Positions 1 through 6,471 of a stretch of DNA of 6,471 bases are shown here, piece by piece. Origin of the DNA: Bacteroidales bacterium (GTDB lineage: Bacteria > Bacteroidota > Bacteroidia > Bacteroidales > UBA12481); assembly GCA_028707745.1 (NCBI GenBank), contig JAQWAJ010000104.1:1-6471 (forward strand). The letters run 5' to 3'. Positions within the stretch are counted from its first letter, which is position 1. Each line of letters opens with the position of its first letter. The notes under the pieces were generated by a model. That model had not been told where the DNA came from, ran no database searches, and saw only the letters and a program-made list of their open reading frames with translations. A program made the position numbers and the translations under genes.

Positions 1-667
1 TACCTCCGGTCGGGAAATCGGGGAGCAGAACAAATGGTTCTCCCTTGAGCAGGGCCACTGATGCGTCGATGAGTTCGTTGAAATTGTGCGGAAGGATTTT
101 ACAGGCCAGTCCGACGGCAATTCCCTCGACTCCCATAGCTGGCAGCAGCGGAAATTTTACCGGAAGATAGATGGGCTCTTTGTTGCGGCCGTCATACGAC
201 TGTTTCCATTGGGTTGTTTTTGGATTAAAAACTACCTCGAGGGCGAATTTTGACAACCGGGCTTCGATATACCTGGGAGCGGCAGCGCTGTCGCCGGTGA
301 GAATATTTCCCCAGTTTCCCTGGCAGTCGACGAGCAGATCCTTTTGCCCCAGCTGGACCAGTGCATCTCCGATGGATGCACCTCCATGAGGGTGAAACTG
401 CATGGTGTGACCGATGATGTTGGCCACTTTGTTGTAACGACCATCTTCGAGGCGCTTCATCGAATACAGAATTCGCCGCTGCACCGGTTTGAGACCATCG
501 TACAGGTAGGGTACGGCCCTTTCCAGGATCACGTACGAGGCGTAGTCGAGGAACCAGTTCTCGTACATACCCGGGAGATGGGTAATATCGAGCTTGCGTC
601 CGTTCCCGTTTTCAGCCGTATCGGATTGAGCGTTCAGTTCAGTATCGTTTATTTGCTCCTCGTTCAT
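1..667 (-). CDS. parC: DNA topoisomerase IV subunit A (ParC), N-terminal part, cut by the window edge
   Basis: Breakage-reunion subunit of topoisomerase IV, a cytoplasmic type IIA enzyme that decatenates and relaxes DNA together with ParE. Reading from ATG at 667-665 gives 222 whole codons with no stop before the left edge, beginning MNEEQINDTELN. After a polar tail of about 30 residues comes the winged-helix/tower start: YASYVILERAVPYLYDGLKP (about residues 42-61), PVQRRILYSM (61-70), FHPHG (91-95), QGNWGNILTGD (116-126) and AAPRYIEARLS (129-139). By alignment with GyrA Tyr122, Tyr133 is the catalytic tyrosine that attaches to DNA, with Arg132 before it. The start lies 8 nt after the parE stop, with an A-run and no Shine-Dalgarno sequence, so it is probably translated from the parE transcript. 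GyrA is the alternative; the parE linkage and the ASIGDALVQLGQKD motif favour ParC. In the quinolone pocket, Gly96 and Ala97 replace the Asp-Ser pair of E. coli ParC 79-80, while acidic Asp101 is kept at the Glu84 position. The C-terminal DNA-wrapping domain lies outside the window. Confidence 0.95.
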   Translation of the reverse strand, partial: MNEEQINDTELNAQSDTAENGNGRKLDITHLPGMYENWFLDYASYVILERAVPYLYDGLKPVQRRILYSMKRLEDGRYNKVANIIGHTMQFHPHGGASIGDALVQLGQKDLLVDCQGNWGNILTGDSAAAPRYIEARLSKFALEVVFNPKTTQWKQSYDGRNKEPIYLPVKFPLLPAMGVEGIAVGLACKILPHNFNELIDASVALLKGEPFVLLPDFPTGG

Positions 668-675
668 TTTTTTGC

Positions 676-2526
676 CTATTCTTCCACCTTGTCTTCTTCA
701 ATCCGAAGGTTTTCGATAATAAAATCCTGCCGTTCAGGTGTATTTTTCCCCATGTAAAATTCCAGCATCTTTTCAACATTGTCTTCTTTCCGCAAAAGTA
801 CCGGTTCCAGACGCATTTCGGGACCGATCAGATGTTGAAACTCATCCGGAGAAATTTCACCAAGACCTTTGAAACGGGTAATTTCAGGCTTTCCGGTAAG
901 TTTTTTTATGGCTCTTTGTTTTTCCTCTTCGGAATAACAGTAGTAAGTCTGTTTGGTGTTTCTGCAACGGAAGAGCGGGGTTTGCAGAATGTACAGGTGC
1001 CCCTGTTTGATCAGATCGGGGTAAAACTCCAGGAAGAATGTGATCATCAGCAACCGGATATGCATTCCATCGACATCCGCATCCGTGGCTATGATCACGT
1101 TGTTATACCGCAGGTCGTCAATTCCTTCCTCGATATTCAATGCAGCCTGAAGGAGGTTGAATTCCTCGTTTTCGTAAACCAGTTTTTTAGTTTCGCCGTA
1201 AGTGTTTTTGGGCTTTCCCCTCAAACTGAATACAGCCTGTGTGATCACGCTCCGCGACTTGGTGATGGAACCGCTTGCCGAATCTCCCTCCGTAATGAAC
1301 AGGCTGGATTCAAGCCGCTTTTCGTGCTGTGAATTGTAATGTACCCGGCAGTCCCTGAGCTTTTTATTGTGCAGCGACGATTTTTTTGCCCGGTCGCGGG
1401 CCATTTTTTGTATACCTGAAATTGCCTTCCGTTCTTTCTCGGAGTCCAGTATTTTATGGAGAAGAATTTCGGCTGTTTCGGGATTCTTATGAAGATAATT
1501 ATCGAGATGCTTGGCCAGAAAATCATGTATGAAATTTCTGACCGACGGACCATTGGGCCCAATATCCTTTGATCCGAGCTTGGTTTTGGTCTGGGATTCA
1601 AATATCGGTTCTTCAATCTTGATGCTTATTGCAGCGATGATGGAAGAACGGATGTCAGATGGCTCGAAATCCTTTTTGTAAAAATCGCGTGTAGTTTTAA
1701 CCAACGCTTCACGAAAGGCAACCAGGTGTGTTCCGCCCTGGATGGTATGCTGTCCGTTGACAAAACTGTAATACTCTTCTCCGTACTGGTCCCCGTGCGT
1801 GACGGCGATCTCGATATCCTCTTCCCGGATGTGTATGATCGGATATAGACCGTCTTCAGTCATTTTCGACTGGAGCAGGTCGAGCAGACCGTTCTTCGAG
1901 ACATACTTCTCGCCGTTGAAATGAACTACCAGACCTGCATTGAGGAATGCATAGTTTTTCAGCATCGTCGATACGTATTCGTTCAGATAACGGTAATGCC
2001 CGAATATCTCGCGATCGGGTTTAAAGAGGACTTCCACTCCGCTGTCTTCACCGGTAGGTTGAAGGTCTTTTTCTGACAGTAGGGTTCCCCTCTCAAAATA
2101 GGCTTCCTTAAACTGGCCTTCGCGATATGAGCGGATCAAAAACTCGCTGGAAAGTGCATTCACGGCTTTCAGTCCGACCCCATTCAATCCGACCGATTTT
2201 TTAAACACCTGTGAGTCATATTTTGCCCCGGTGTTCATTTTCGATACGGCATCCACCAGTTTTCCGAGCGGAATGCCCCGGCCATGGTCGCGGATACGGA
2301 CGAGCCTGTCGTCAATCGATATTTCGATGGATTTTCCGTTCCCCATCATGAATTCATCGATAGAGTTATCGATTACCTCCTTGAGCAGGACGTAAATTCC
2401 ATCATCATGGGCGGAGCCGTCTCCCAGCTTCCCGATATACATACCAGGCCTGAGCCTGATGTGTTCTTTCGGCTCCAGGGTCTTTATCGACTCTTCGGAA
2501 TATGTTTCTTTTTGATCGCTTGACAT
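676..2526 (-). CDS. parE: DNA topoisomerase IV subunit B (ParE), ATPase subunit
   Basis: ATP-driven subunit of topoisomerase IV, partner of the downstream parC product. The 616-residue protein is complete and of normal length for ParE. The GHKL ATPase domain comes first: [10 protein letters not shown] (50-59) with catalytic Glu50 and Mg-binding Asn54, DHGRGIP (80-86) with Asp80, and the glycine-rich lid [14 protein letters not shown] (112-125). The transducer domain has QGGTH (263-267) and Lys316 in QTKTKLGS, matching the ATP-contacting lysine of GyrB. The TOPRIM domain has EGDSASGS (413-420), RGKPKN and TDADVDG (481-487), with Glu413, Asp482 and Asp484 as metal ligands; RFKGLGE follows at 551-557. 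I chose ATG at 2526-2524 ([12 protein letters not shown]). The in-frame ATG at 2544 lies upstream of a TATCTTTG promoter box at 2534-2541, so a transcript from that box would not include it. The stop is 8 nt before parC. GyrB is the alternative, but the parC neighbour and the lack of a long insert in the TOPRIM region support ParE. Confidence 0.96.
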   Translation of the reverse strand: MSSDQKETYSEESIKTLEPKEHIRLRPGMYIGKLGDGSAHDDGIYVLLKEVIDNSIDEFMMGNGKSIEISIDDRLVRIRDHGRGIPLGKLVDAVSKMNTGAKYDSQVFKKSVGLNGVGLKAVNALSSEFLIRSYREGQFKEAYFERGTLLSEKDLQPTGEDSGVEVLFKPDREIFGHYRYLNEYVSTMLKNYAFLNAGLVVHFNGEKYVSKNGLLDLLQSKMTEDGLYPIIHIREEDIEIAVTHGDQYGEEYYSFVNGQHTIQGGTHLVAFREALVKTTRDFYKKDFEPSDIRSSIIAAISIKIEEPIFESQTKTKLGSKDIGPNGPSVRNFIHDFLAKHLDNYLHKNPETAEILLHKILDSEKERKAISGIQKMARDRAKKSSLHNKKLRDCRVHYNSQHEKRLESSLFITEGDSASGSITKSRSVITQAVFSLRGKPKNTYGETKKLVYENEEFNLLQAALNIEEGIDDLRYNNVIIATDADVDGMHIRLLMITFFLEFYPDLIKQGHLYILQTPLFRCRNTKQTYYCYSEEEKQRAIKKLTGKPEITRFKGLGEISPDEFQHLIGPEMRLEPVLLRKEDNVEKMLEFYMGKNTPERQDFIIENLRIEEDKVEE

Positions 2527-2533
2527 AAGTGTC

Positions 2534-2541
2534 CAAAGATA
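2534..2541 (-). promoter_or_regulatory. Putative parE -7 promoter box (TAnnTTTG type)
   Basis: On the minus strand this reads TATCTTTG, an exact match to the Bacteroidota -7 consensus TAnnTTTG. A weak -33 candidate, TCTG (one mismatch to TTTG), lies on the same strand at 2564-2567, 22 nt upstream. Only 7 nt separate the box from the parE ATG, so the messenger would have almost no leader. No transcription data are available; the assignment rests on the motif and position. Confidence 0.55.
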
Positions 2542-2546
2542 CAAAA

Positions 2547-2564
2547 GGGAGTCGGGCGGGAGTC
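2547..2564. repeat. GGGAGTC direct repeat with 11-bp period
   Basis: GGGAGTC occurs at 2547-2553 and again at 2558-2564, one helical turn apart. The second copy ends at the weak -33 candidate of parE, and the pair fills most of the spacer between it and the -7 box. It could be a binding site for a regulator of parE or a chance G-rich duplication; nothing decides between these. Confidence 0.45.
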
Positions 2565-2571
2565 AGAAGAG

Positions 2572-2593
2572 TTGTTAACATTAATATTAACAA
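2572..2593. repeat. 22-bp near-perfect palindrome, candidate operator
   Basis: TTGTTAA (2572-2578) and TTAACAA (2587-2593) are exact inverted arms. The 8 nt between them continue the symmetry except for one pair (C2579 against A2586), so 10 of 11 pairs match. The element is AT-rich and lies in the divergent region about 30 bp upstream of the parE -7 box and about 70 bp upstream of the kup -7 box. It lacks a G/C-rich stem and a following T-run, so it looks like a site for a dimeric DNA-binding protein rather than a terminator. Confidence 0.5.
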
Positions 2594-2605
2594 ATCGGCC
2601 TCTTC

Positions 2606-2643
2606 CTTTATGGAATCTTTATAAGTGACGGACCATACTTTAT
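2606..2643 (+). promoter_or_regulatory. Three helically phased CTTTAT motifs upstream of kup, candidate response-regulator site
   Basis: CTTTAT occurs at 2606-2611, 2617-2622 and 2638-2643, with start-to-start spacing of 11 and 21 bp (one and two helical turns). Direct half-sites about 11 bp apart are typical of OmpR/PhoB-family regulators, the family that includes KdpE. The last copy touches the -33 candidate of kup. From memory, the E. coli KdpE site is also T-rich with TTTATA/TTTACA half-sites. Autoregulation by the KdpE-like protein of this operon is therefore plausible but unproven; the motif is short and AT-rich, so chance is possible. Confidence 0.4.
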
Positions 2644-2673
2644 TTCATAGTGTAGTGCGGAGTGGTAACTTTG
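2643..2673 (+). promoter_or_regulatory. Putative promoter of the kup operon
   Basis: TAACTTTG at 2666-2673 matches the Bacteroidota -7 consensus TAnnTTTG exactly. TTTC at 2643-2646, one mismatch from the -33 element TTTG, lies 19 nt upstream, a normal spacing. Transcription would begin near 2679, leaving a leader of roughly 10-12 nt before the ATG at 2691. This position also argues against the upstream GTG start at 2625. Confidence 0.6.
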
Positions 2674-2690
2674 CGGGTTTAATTTCAGGA

Positions 2691-4679
2691 ATGAAATCTA
2701 GTAATATTATTGGGAACAAGGCAGTTTCCCTTACCGGACTGATTATCACACTGGGCATTGTTTTTGGGGATCTTGGTACATCTCCGCTCTATGTGATGCA
2801 AGCCATTGTTCAGGGTTCAGGTGGGAACATCGATGCTGACTTCATGCTGGGGGTCGTATCCTGTTTGATTTGGACACTTACCTTACAAACGACTGTTAAG
2901 TATGTTCTGATCACCATGCGTGCAGATAACCATGGTGAGGGAGGGATACTTGCCCTTTATGCCCTGGTTAGAAAAAAGAAAAGAAAACTGTACATCCTGG
3001 CTATTATCGGAGCCAGCGCCTTACTGGCTGACGGCGTTATAACCCCTTCCATCACAGTGGTTTCAGCGGTCGAGGGTTTGCAGCTGAACTTCCCCAAACT
3101 GCATGTGATACCGCTTGCGCTCAGTATAATCGCCCTGTTGTTTCTGATTCAAAAATTTGGTACTGCATCCATCGGTAAATCATTTGGCCCGATCATGTTG
3201 ATTTGGTTTGTTACGCTTGCTGGCCTGGGACTGCCTTATGTGATTCAGATGCCCATGATTCTCAGAGCGTTTAACCCGGTGTATGCCATTAAATTACTGT
3301 TTCTTCATCCGGGAGGATTTGCTCTGCTCGGGGCGGTTTTCCTGGTAACAACAGGTGCCGAGGCATTATATTCGGATCTCGGGCACTGCGGGTACCGGAA
3401 TATAAGAATCAGCTGGCTATTTGTTAAGGTAACCCTGATCATTAATTATATGGGACAAGCTGCATGGATACTCATGCAGAAAGTGCCATCCGACTCGCTA
3501 CCCAATCCATTTTTCGCCATCATGCCGCACTGGTTTCTCCCGTTTGGCGTCGTCATATCCACAGCTGCTGCCGTGATAGCCAGCCAGGCGTTGATCAGCG
3601 GGTCGTTCACGATTATCAGTGAGGCTGTTTCGTTAAATTTTTGGCCTAAACTGAGAATCAATTATCCGACAACCAACAAAGGCCAGATGTATATCTCATC
3701 GGTTAACTGGATGTTGTTTGTGGCTTGTGTGCTTGTTATACTGATGTTCCGGAATTCATCAAACATGCAGGCTGCTTATGGGTTGTCAATCACCATAACC
3801 ATGCTGATGACCACTTTGCTGATGCTGTTCTATTTAAAAAGGAGGCATCTTTCAAAGATTCTTTTGGTTGCTTTTACCGGAACCTACCTTTTTATCGAGG
3901 GTTCATTTCTGGCGGCCAATATGTTAAAGTTTTCGCACGGTGGCTGGTTCACTGGTTTACTCGACCGCATCATTTCCTATGCCATGTATATGTGGTTTCA
4001 GGCCCGCCGAATCAAGAACCGTTTTACCCGGTTTGTGCATATCAAAGATTACTATGAACAATTAAAGGATCTGAGCCGGGATAAAGAAATTCCGAAATAC
4101 TCAACTCATCTGGTTTATTTGACCCGGGCCGATAAAATTGCCGATGTGGAGGCCAAAATCATGTACTCGGTTTTCAGTAAGAGTCCGAAACGTGCCGATA
4201 CCTATTGGCTCTTACATGTACATATCTGCGACGATCCGCATACCCTGGAATATTCGGTTGATCATCTGATACCGGGGGTTTTGATCCGGGTTGAGTTTAG
4301 GGTCGGATTCAAGGTTCAGCCCAGGATTAATCTGTTTTTTTCAGAAGTCCTCCGCAACATGGTCGAAAACGATGAAGTCAATATGCTCTCTAATTATCCG
4401 TCGCTTCGGAAGCACAATGTTGCCGCTGATTTCAGGTACATCATCATTCACCGGGTTCAGAACTATGACTTTGATTTCCCGGGCAATGAGCAATTCATCA
4501 TGGACAATTACCGGTTCATCTCTTTACTGGCATTGTCAGATGTCAAAGCTTACGGGCTCGATTCGGGCAATGTTTTAACGGAGGTGGTTCCCCTGGTAAA
4601 TACCGATATCAGTAAACCATTGATGAAAAGAGTGGATGGTGATAAAAACATAGGGAAAGAATCGTCAGGAATCATTTAA
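2691..4679 (+). CDS. kup: KUP-family potassium uptake permease
   Basis: Inner-membrane K+ transporter of the KUP/HAK/KT family, thought to work as a K+/H+ symporter. The 662-residue product has about 12 hydrophobic segments in residues 14-436 and a soluble C-terminal region of about 225 residues, a normal Kup layout. Family motifs are clear: GIVFGDLGTSPLY (22-34, with Asp27 matching E. coli Kup Asp23), ADGVITPSITVVSAVEG (113-129, Glu128), TTGAEALYSDLGH (220-232, Glu224) and YISSVNW (334-340). The acidic residues match those regarded as important for transport. I start at ATG 2691 (MKSSNIIGNK). A GTG at 2625 would add 22 residues, but that extension covers the TAACTTTG promoter box, and the chosen start gives the usual short N-terminus before TM1. 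AGGA directly abuts the ATG, too close to be a normal Shine-Dalgarno site. A KdpDE-like pair follows after 30 nt, pointing to potassium-responsive expression. Confidence 0.95.
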   Translation: MKSSNIIGNKAVSLTGLIITLGIVFGDLGTSPLYVMQAIVQGSGGNIDADFMLGVVSCLIWTLTLQTTVKYVLITMRADNHGEGGILALYALVRKKKRKLYILAIIGASALLADGVITPSITVVSAVEGLQLNFPKLHVIPLALSIIALLFLIQKFGTASIGKSFGPIMLIWFVTLAGLGLPYVIQMPMILRAFNPVYAIKLLFLHPGGFALLGAVFLVTTGAEALYSDLGHCGYRNIRISWLFVKVTLIINYMGQAAWILMQKVPSDSLPNPFFAIMPHWFLPFGVVISTAAAVIASQALISGSFTIISEAVSLNFWPKLRINYPTTNKGQMYISSVNWMLFVACVLVILMFRNSSNMQAAYGLSITITMLMTTLLMLFYLKRRHLSKILLVAFTGTYLFIEGSFLAANMLKFSHGGWFTGLLDRIISYAMYMWFQARRIKNRFTRFVHIKDYYEQLKDLSRDKEIPKYSTHLVYLTRADKIADVEAKIMYSVFSKSPKRADTYWLLHVHICDDPHTLEYSVDHLIPGVLIRVEFRVGFKVQPRINLFFSEVLRNMVENDEVNMLSNYPSLRKHNVAADFRYIIIHRVQNYDFDFPGNEQFIMDNYRFISLLALSDVKAYGLDSGNVLTEVVPLVNTDISKPLMKRVDGDKNIGKESSGII

Positions 4680-4709
4680 TTTATTGATTTTTGATGGGAA
4701 TACTATTTT
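4680..4709 (+). other. Short gap between kup and the kinase gene
   Basis: These 30 nt are AT-rich, with no hairpin-plus-T-run terminator and no convincing promoter; the best -7 lookalike, GATTTTTG at 4686-4693, misses the first T. Readthrough from kup into the kinase and regulator genes is the simplest reading. Confidence 0.6.
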
Positions 4710-6203
4710 ATGAAAAAGTTTAAACAGGCGACAAAAATTGATGGAAGATCATGGATGGGCTATCCGATTGCCCTGGTAACCACTGCTGCGATCAGTGCGA
4801 TATGCTACCCTTTTACTGAATCGATTGGTTATCAAACCGTAGGGTTTGTTTTTCTGATGTCAATATCGGTGTTGTCGGTTTTCATTGAACGGGGTCCGGT
4901 TGTGTTTGCGGCCCTCCTGAACCTCATGGTATGGAACTTTTTCTTTATCCCGCCGGTGATGACTTTTCATATTACCCGGATTCATGACCTGATCGCCCTT
5001 TTCGCCTATCTGGCGGTTGCCGTGTCGAGCGGAATACTGGTCACCCGAATCCGGAAAAATCATCTGGCCCTGACCAAAGGCCAGGAGAGAATCCGGATCA
5101 TCAATTCATTCCTGGGATCACTCAACAATGCAGGTTCGATCAAAGATGTAGTCGAGCGAACACAGGAGGTGATGAGGAAACAGTTCGGAGCTGAAATTAT
5201 AATCTATCTGAAAGAGAAGGTTGGCTCGGGATTGTCACGGAAAGCATTTGGGAACAACTTGTTGTTTAGCAAAGTAGAGTTTGATATGGCTCTGCCGGTA
5301 TTTCAGAATAAACCGGTTGTGCTTTCGGGTTTGCAGTATTATCCCTTGACGGTTCAGCGCCGGAATATCGGGGTGATAGGAGTGCAATTCAGCGAATTGA
5401 GGCATCAGGACGAGGATACGTTGTTGCTTGTCAAGTCCATAGTGGCGCAATTAACCCCGGCTCTCGACCGGGAGATCAATATCGATATTGCCAAGGAAAA
5501 GGAGATCTCGATGGAGTCTCAGAAGTTGTTTCAGACAGTTCTGAATAGTGTGTCACATGAACTGCGTACCCCAATTTCCATTATTTCTGCTGCTGTTTCG
5601 ACGCTGGATGACGAAAATACTGCAGCCAATCCTTCCATTAGAAAACAGGTGTGCGGAGAACTGAATTCGGCTGCGCAAAGATTGAATATCCTGGTGGAGA
5701 ATATCCTGGATATGTCGAAGATTGATTCGGGATACCTACATCTTAACCTGAAACTCTGTGATATTGCAGATCTGGTCGGTATGGCAGTTAACGAGATCCA
5801 GTCGGAGGGTAACACACGGAAGATCAATGTCAATATTACCGAATATCTTCCGACGGTGATGGTTGACGTACACTGGTTCAAACAGGCGCTGATCAACATT
5901 CTGCACAACGCGATCCAATATACACCGGCCGACAGTGAAATTACGATGGAGGCCTATTGCGATTCGAATGAACTGGTAGTGCTTGAAATCAGTGATAATT
6001 GTCCGGGAGTTCCTGTCGAATCCATCGGTAAGCTTTTTGAAAAATTCTACCGGGTTCCGGGTTCGAAAAGCGGAGGGATCGGTTTGGGGCTGACCATTGT
6101 GAAAGCCATTATCGATGCTCATAACGGTGTTATTTTTGCCGAGAATAAGGAAAGCAAAGGTTTGTCAGTAACTATAAAAATTGCGAGCCAACCCAATGAA
6201 TGA
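4710..6203 (+). CDS. Short KdpD-like sensor histidine kinase (DUF4118-GAF-HisKA-HATPase)
   Basis: Membrane histidine kinase corresponding to the C-terminal half of KdpD; it should autophosphorylate and pass phosphate to the KdpE-like regulator downstream. The 497 residues begin with a DUF4118 domain of four membrane segments (about 18-34, 40-58, 62-80, 95-113), including NFFFIPPVMTFHI, which strongly recalls KdpD. A basic stretch follows (TRIRK, 112-116), then a GAF-like segment (about 140-255). The HisKA motif SHELRTP (282-288) has phosphoacceptor His283. The ATPase domain has the N box NILHN (396-400), G1 DNCPGVP (429-435), F box FEKFYR (443-448) and G2 GGIGLGL (455-461). In G1, Cys431 replaces the usual glycine of DxGPG. 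Full KdpD is about 900 residues; the N-terminal KdpD and Usp domains are absent and are not encoded in the 30-nt gap before it. The start ATG lacks a Shine-Dalgarno sequence. The catalytic motifs look intact, so this is a short family form rather than a broken gene. Confidence 0.9.
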   Translation: MKKFKQATKIDGRSWMGYPIALVTTAAISAICYPFTESIGYQTVGFVFLMSISVLSVFIERGPVVFAALLNLMVWNFFFIPPVMTFHITRIHDLIALFAYLAVAVSSGILVTRIRKNHLALTKGQERIRIINSFLGSLNNAGSIKDVVERTQEVMRKQFGAEIIIYLKEKVGSGLSRKAFGNNLLFSKVEFDMALPVFQNKPVVLSGLQYYPLTVQRRNIGVIGVQFSELRHQDEDTLLLVKSIVAQLTPALDREINIDIAKEKEISMESQKLFQTVLNSVSHELRTPISIISAAVSTLDDENTAANPSIRKQVCGELNSAAQRLNILVENILDMSKIDSGYLHLNLKLCDIADLVGMAVNEIQSEGNTRKINVNITEYLPTVMVDVHWFKQALINILHNAIQYTPADSEITMEAYCDSNELVVLEISDNCPGVPVESIGKLFEKFYRVPGSKSGGIGLGLTIVKAIIDAHNGVIFAENKESKGLSVTIKIASQPNE

Positions 6204-6471
6204 TCCGGGTAAAGGATATAAAATCCTGATTATTGACGATGAAATCCAGATACGCAGACTTTTGCGAATATCGCTGGAGGCCAATCAATATAAGGTTTTT
6301 GATGCAGGAGCAGGAAAAGAAGGATTGATTTCGGCTGCCATGAACCATCCTGACGTAGTTGTACTGGATCTTGGTTTGCCTGGTGAAGATGGGCTCCTGA
6401 TTCTGAAAAACCTCCGGGAATGGTCAAGGGTGCCTGTTATCGTACTTACCGTGGTGGACTCCGAGCCGGTA
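6196..6471 (+). CDS. KdpE-like response regulator, N-terminal part, cut by the window edge
   Basis: The receiver domain of a two-component regulator, 92 codons to the edge with no stop, beginning MNDPGKGYKILIIDDE. The acidic pocket is Asp14-Asp15, the phosphoacceptor is Asp58 in VVLDLGLPGEDG (55-66), and the conserved switch threonine is Thr85 in PVIVLT. The stretch IRRLLRISLE, the LDLGLP motif and LREWSRVPVIVL closely recall E. coli KdpE (IRRFLRTALE, LDLGLP, LRQWSAVPVIVL, from memory). A winged-helix OmpR-type DNA-binding domain is expected beyond the edge but cannot be seen. The ATG at 6196 lies inside the end of the kinase gene, overlapping it by 8 nt in another frame (ATGAATGA), which suggests translational coupling and a dedicated pair. 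Its probable target is the kup promoter region, by inference from linkage and the phased CTTTAT motifs. Confidence 0.9.
   Translation, partial: MNDPGKGYKILIIDDEIQIRRLLRISLEANQYKVFDAGAGKEGLISAAMNHPDVVVLDLGLPGEDGLLILKNLREWSRVPVIVLTVVDSEPV

Noticed and set aside
344..757. Plus-strand open frame of 137 codons across the parC start and parE end
   Set aside because: It is antisense to two well-supported genes, including the HPHG and RRILYSM motif region of parC. No recognisable domain.
832..1332. Plus-strand open frame of 166 codons
   Set aside because: It lies entirely antisense to the conserved TOPRIM and C-terminal region of parE, and its translation resembles no family I recognise. It is a shadow frame.
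2527..2544. Upstream ATG at 2544 as the parE start
   Set aside because: The six added codons (MYLWTL) overlap the exact -7 box and are not expected at a ParE N-terminus.
2572..2593. Reading the intergenic palindrome as a transcription terminator or a DnaA-box cluster
   Set aside because: The stem is AT-rich with no U-tract after it, both flanking genes point away from it, and neither arm matches the TTATNCACA DnaA box well.
4686..4693. Possible internal promoter box GATTTTTG before the kinase gene
   Set aside because: It misses the first T of TAnnTTTG, has no -33 partner that I can see, and such T-rich strings are common in AT-rich gaps.
5736..6122. Minus-strand open frame of 128 codons
   Set aside because: It is antisense to the HisKA-to-ATPase part of the kinase gene, whose motifs are intact. 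No promoter or recognisable protein features.
1..6471. Mobile element, CRISPR array, tRNA or rRNA
   Set aside because: No transposase or integrase motifs, regularly spaced repeats, or RNA-gene signatures were seen; almost all of the window is accounted for by housekeeping and transport genes.

Overview
The window looks like an ordinary chromosomal segment from a member of the Bacteroidota (Bacteroidetes). Three things suggest this. The two upstream regions each carry a TAnnTTTG-type -7 promoter box, typical of that phylum. Start codons are preceded by A/T-rich sequence with almost no Shine-Dalgarno signal. The topoisomerase IV subunits also have the look I recall for that phylum (for example ASIGDALVQLGQKD in ParC and EGDSASGS in ParE). 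I cannot assign a genus from the sequence alone.

Layout: the left 40% is on the minus strand. It holds parE (676-2526) followed 8 nt later by parC (1-667, cut by the left edge). Together they encode the DNA topoisomerase IV heterotetramer. A 164-nt divergent intergenic region (2527-2690) follows, with one promoter box for each direction, a 22-bp near-perfect palindrome, an 11-bp-period direct repeat and three helically phased CTTTAT motifs. The right 60% is on the plus strand: kup (2691-4679, K+ uptake permease), then a short KdpD-like sensor histidine kinase (4710-6203), then a KdpE-like response regulator (6196 to the right edge, cut). Coding density is high. I see no tRNA, rRNA, mobile element or CRISPR array.

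How the genes fit together: kup, the kinase and the regulator have the order and spacing of one operon (30-nt gap, then an 8-nt overlap). The implied unit is a potassium transporter with its own Kdp-type two-component system. Two points stand out. The kinase has only the C-terminal half of a classical KdpD (DUF4118 membrane domain, GAF-like segment, HisKA, HATPase) and lacks the N-terminal KdpD/Usp sensory region. It is also adjacent to the constitutive-type transporter Kup rather than to the KdpFABC pump genes. The phased CTTTAT motifs just upstream of the kup promoter are a candidate binding site for the regulator, which would make the operon autoregulated; this is inference.

I found no strongly novel system. 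The best leads are the kup/short-kdpD/kdpE module, the structured divergent intergenic region, and natural substitutions in the quinolone-binding motif of ParC.
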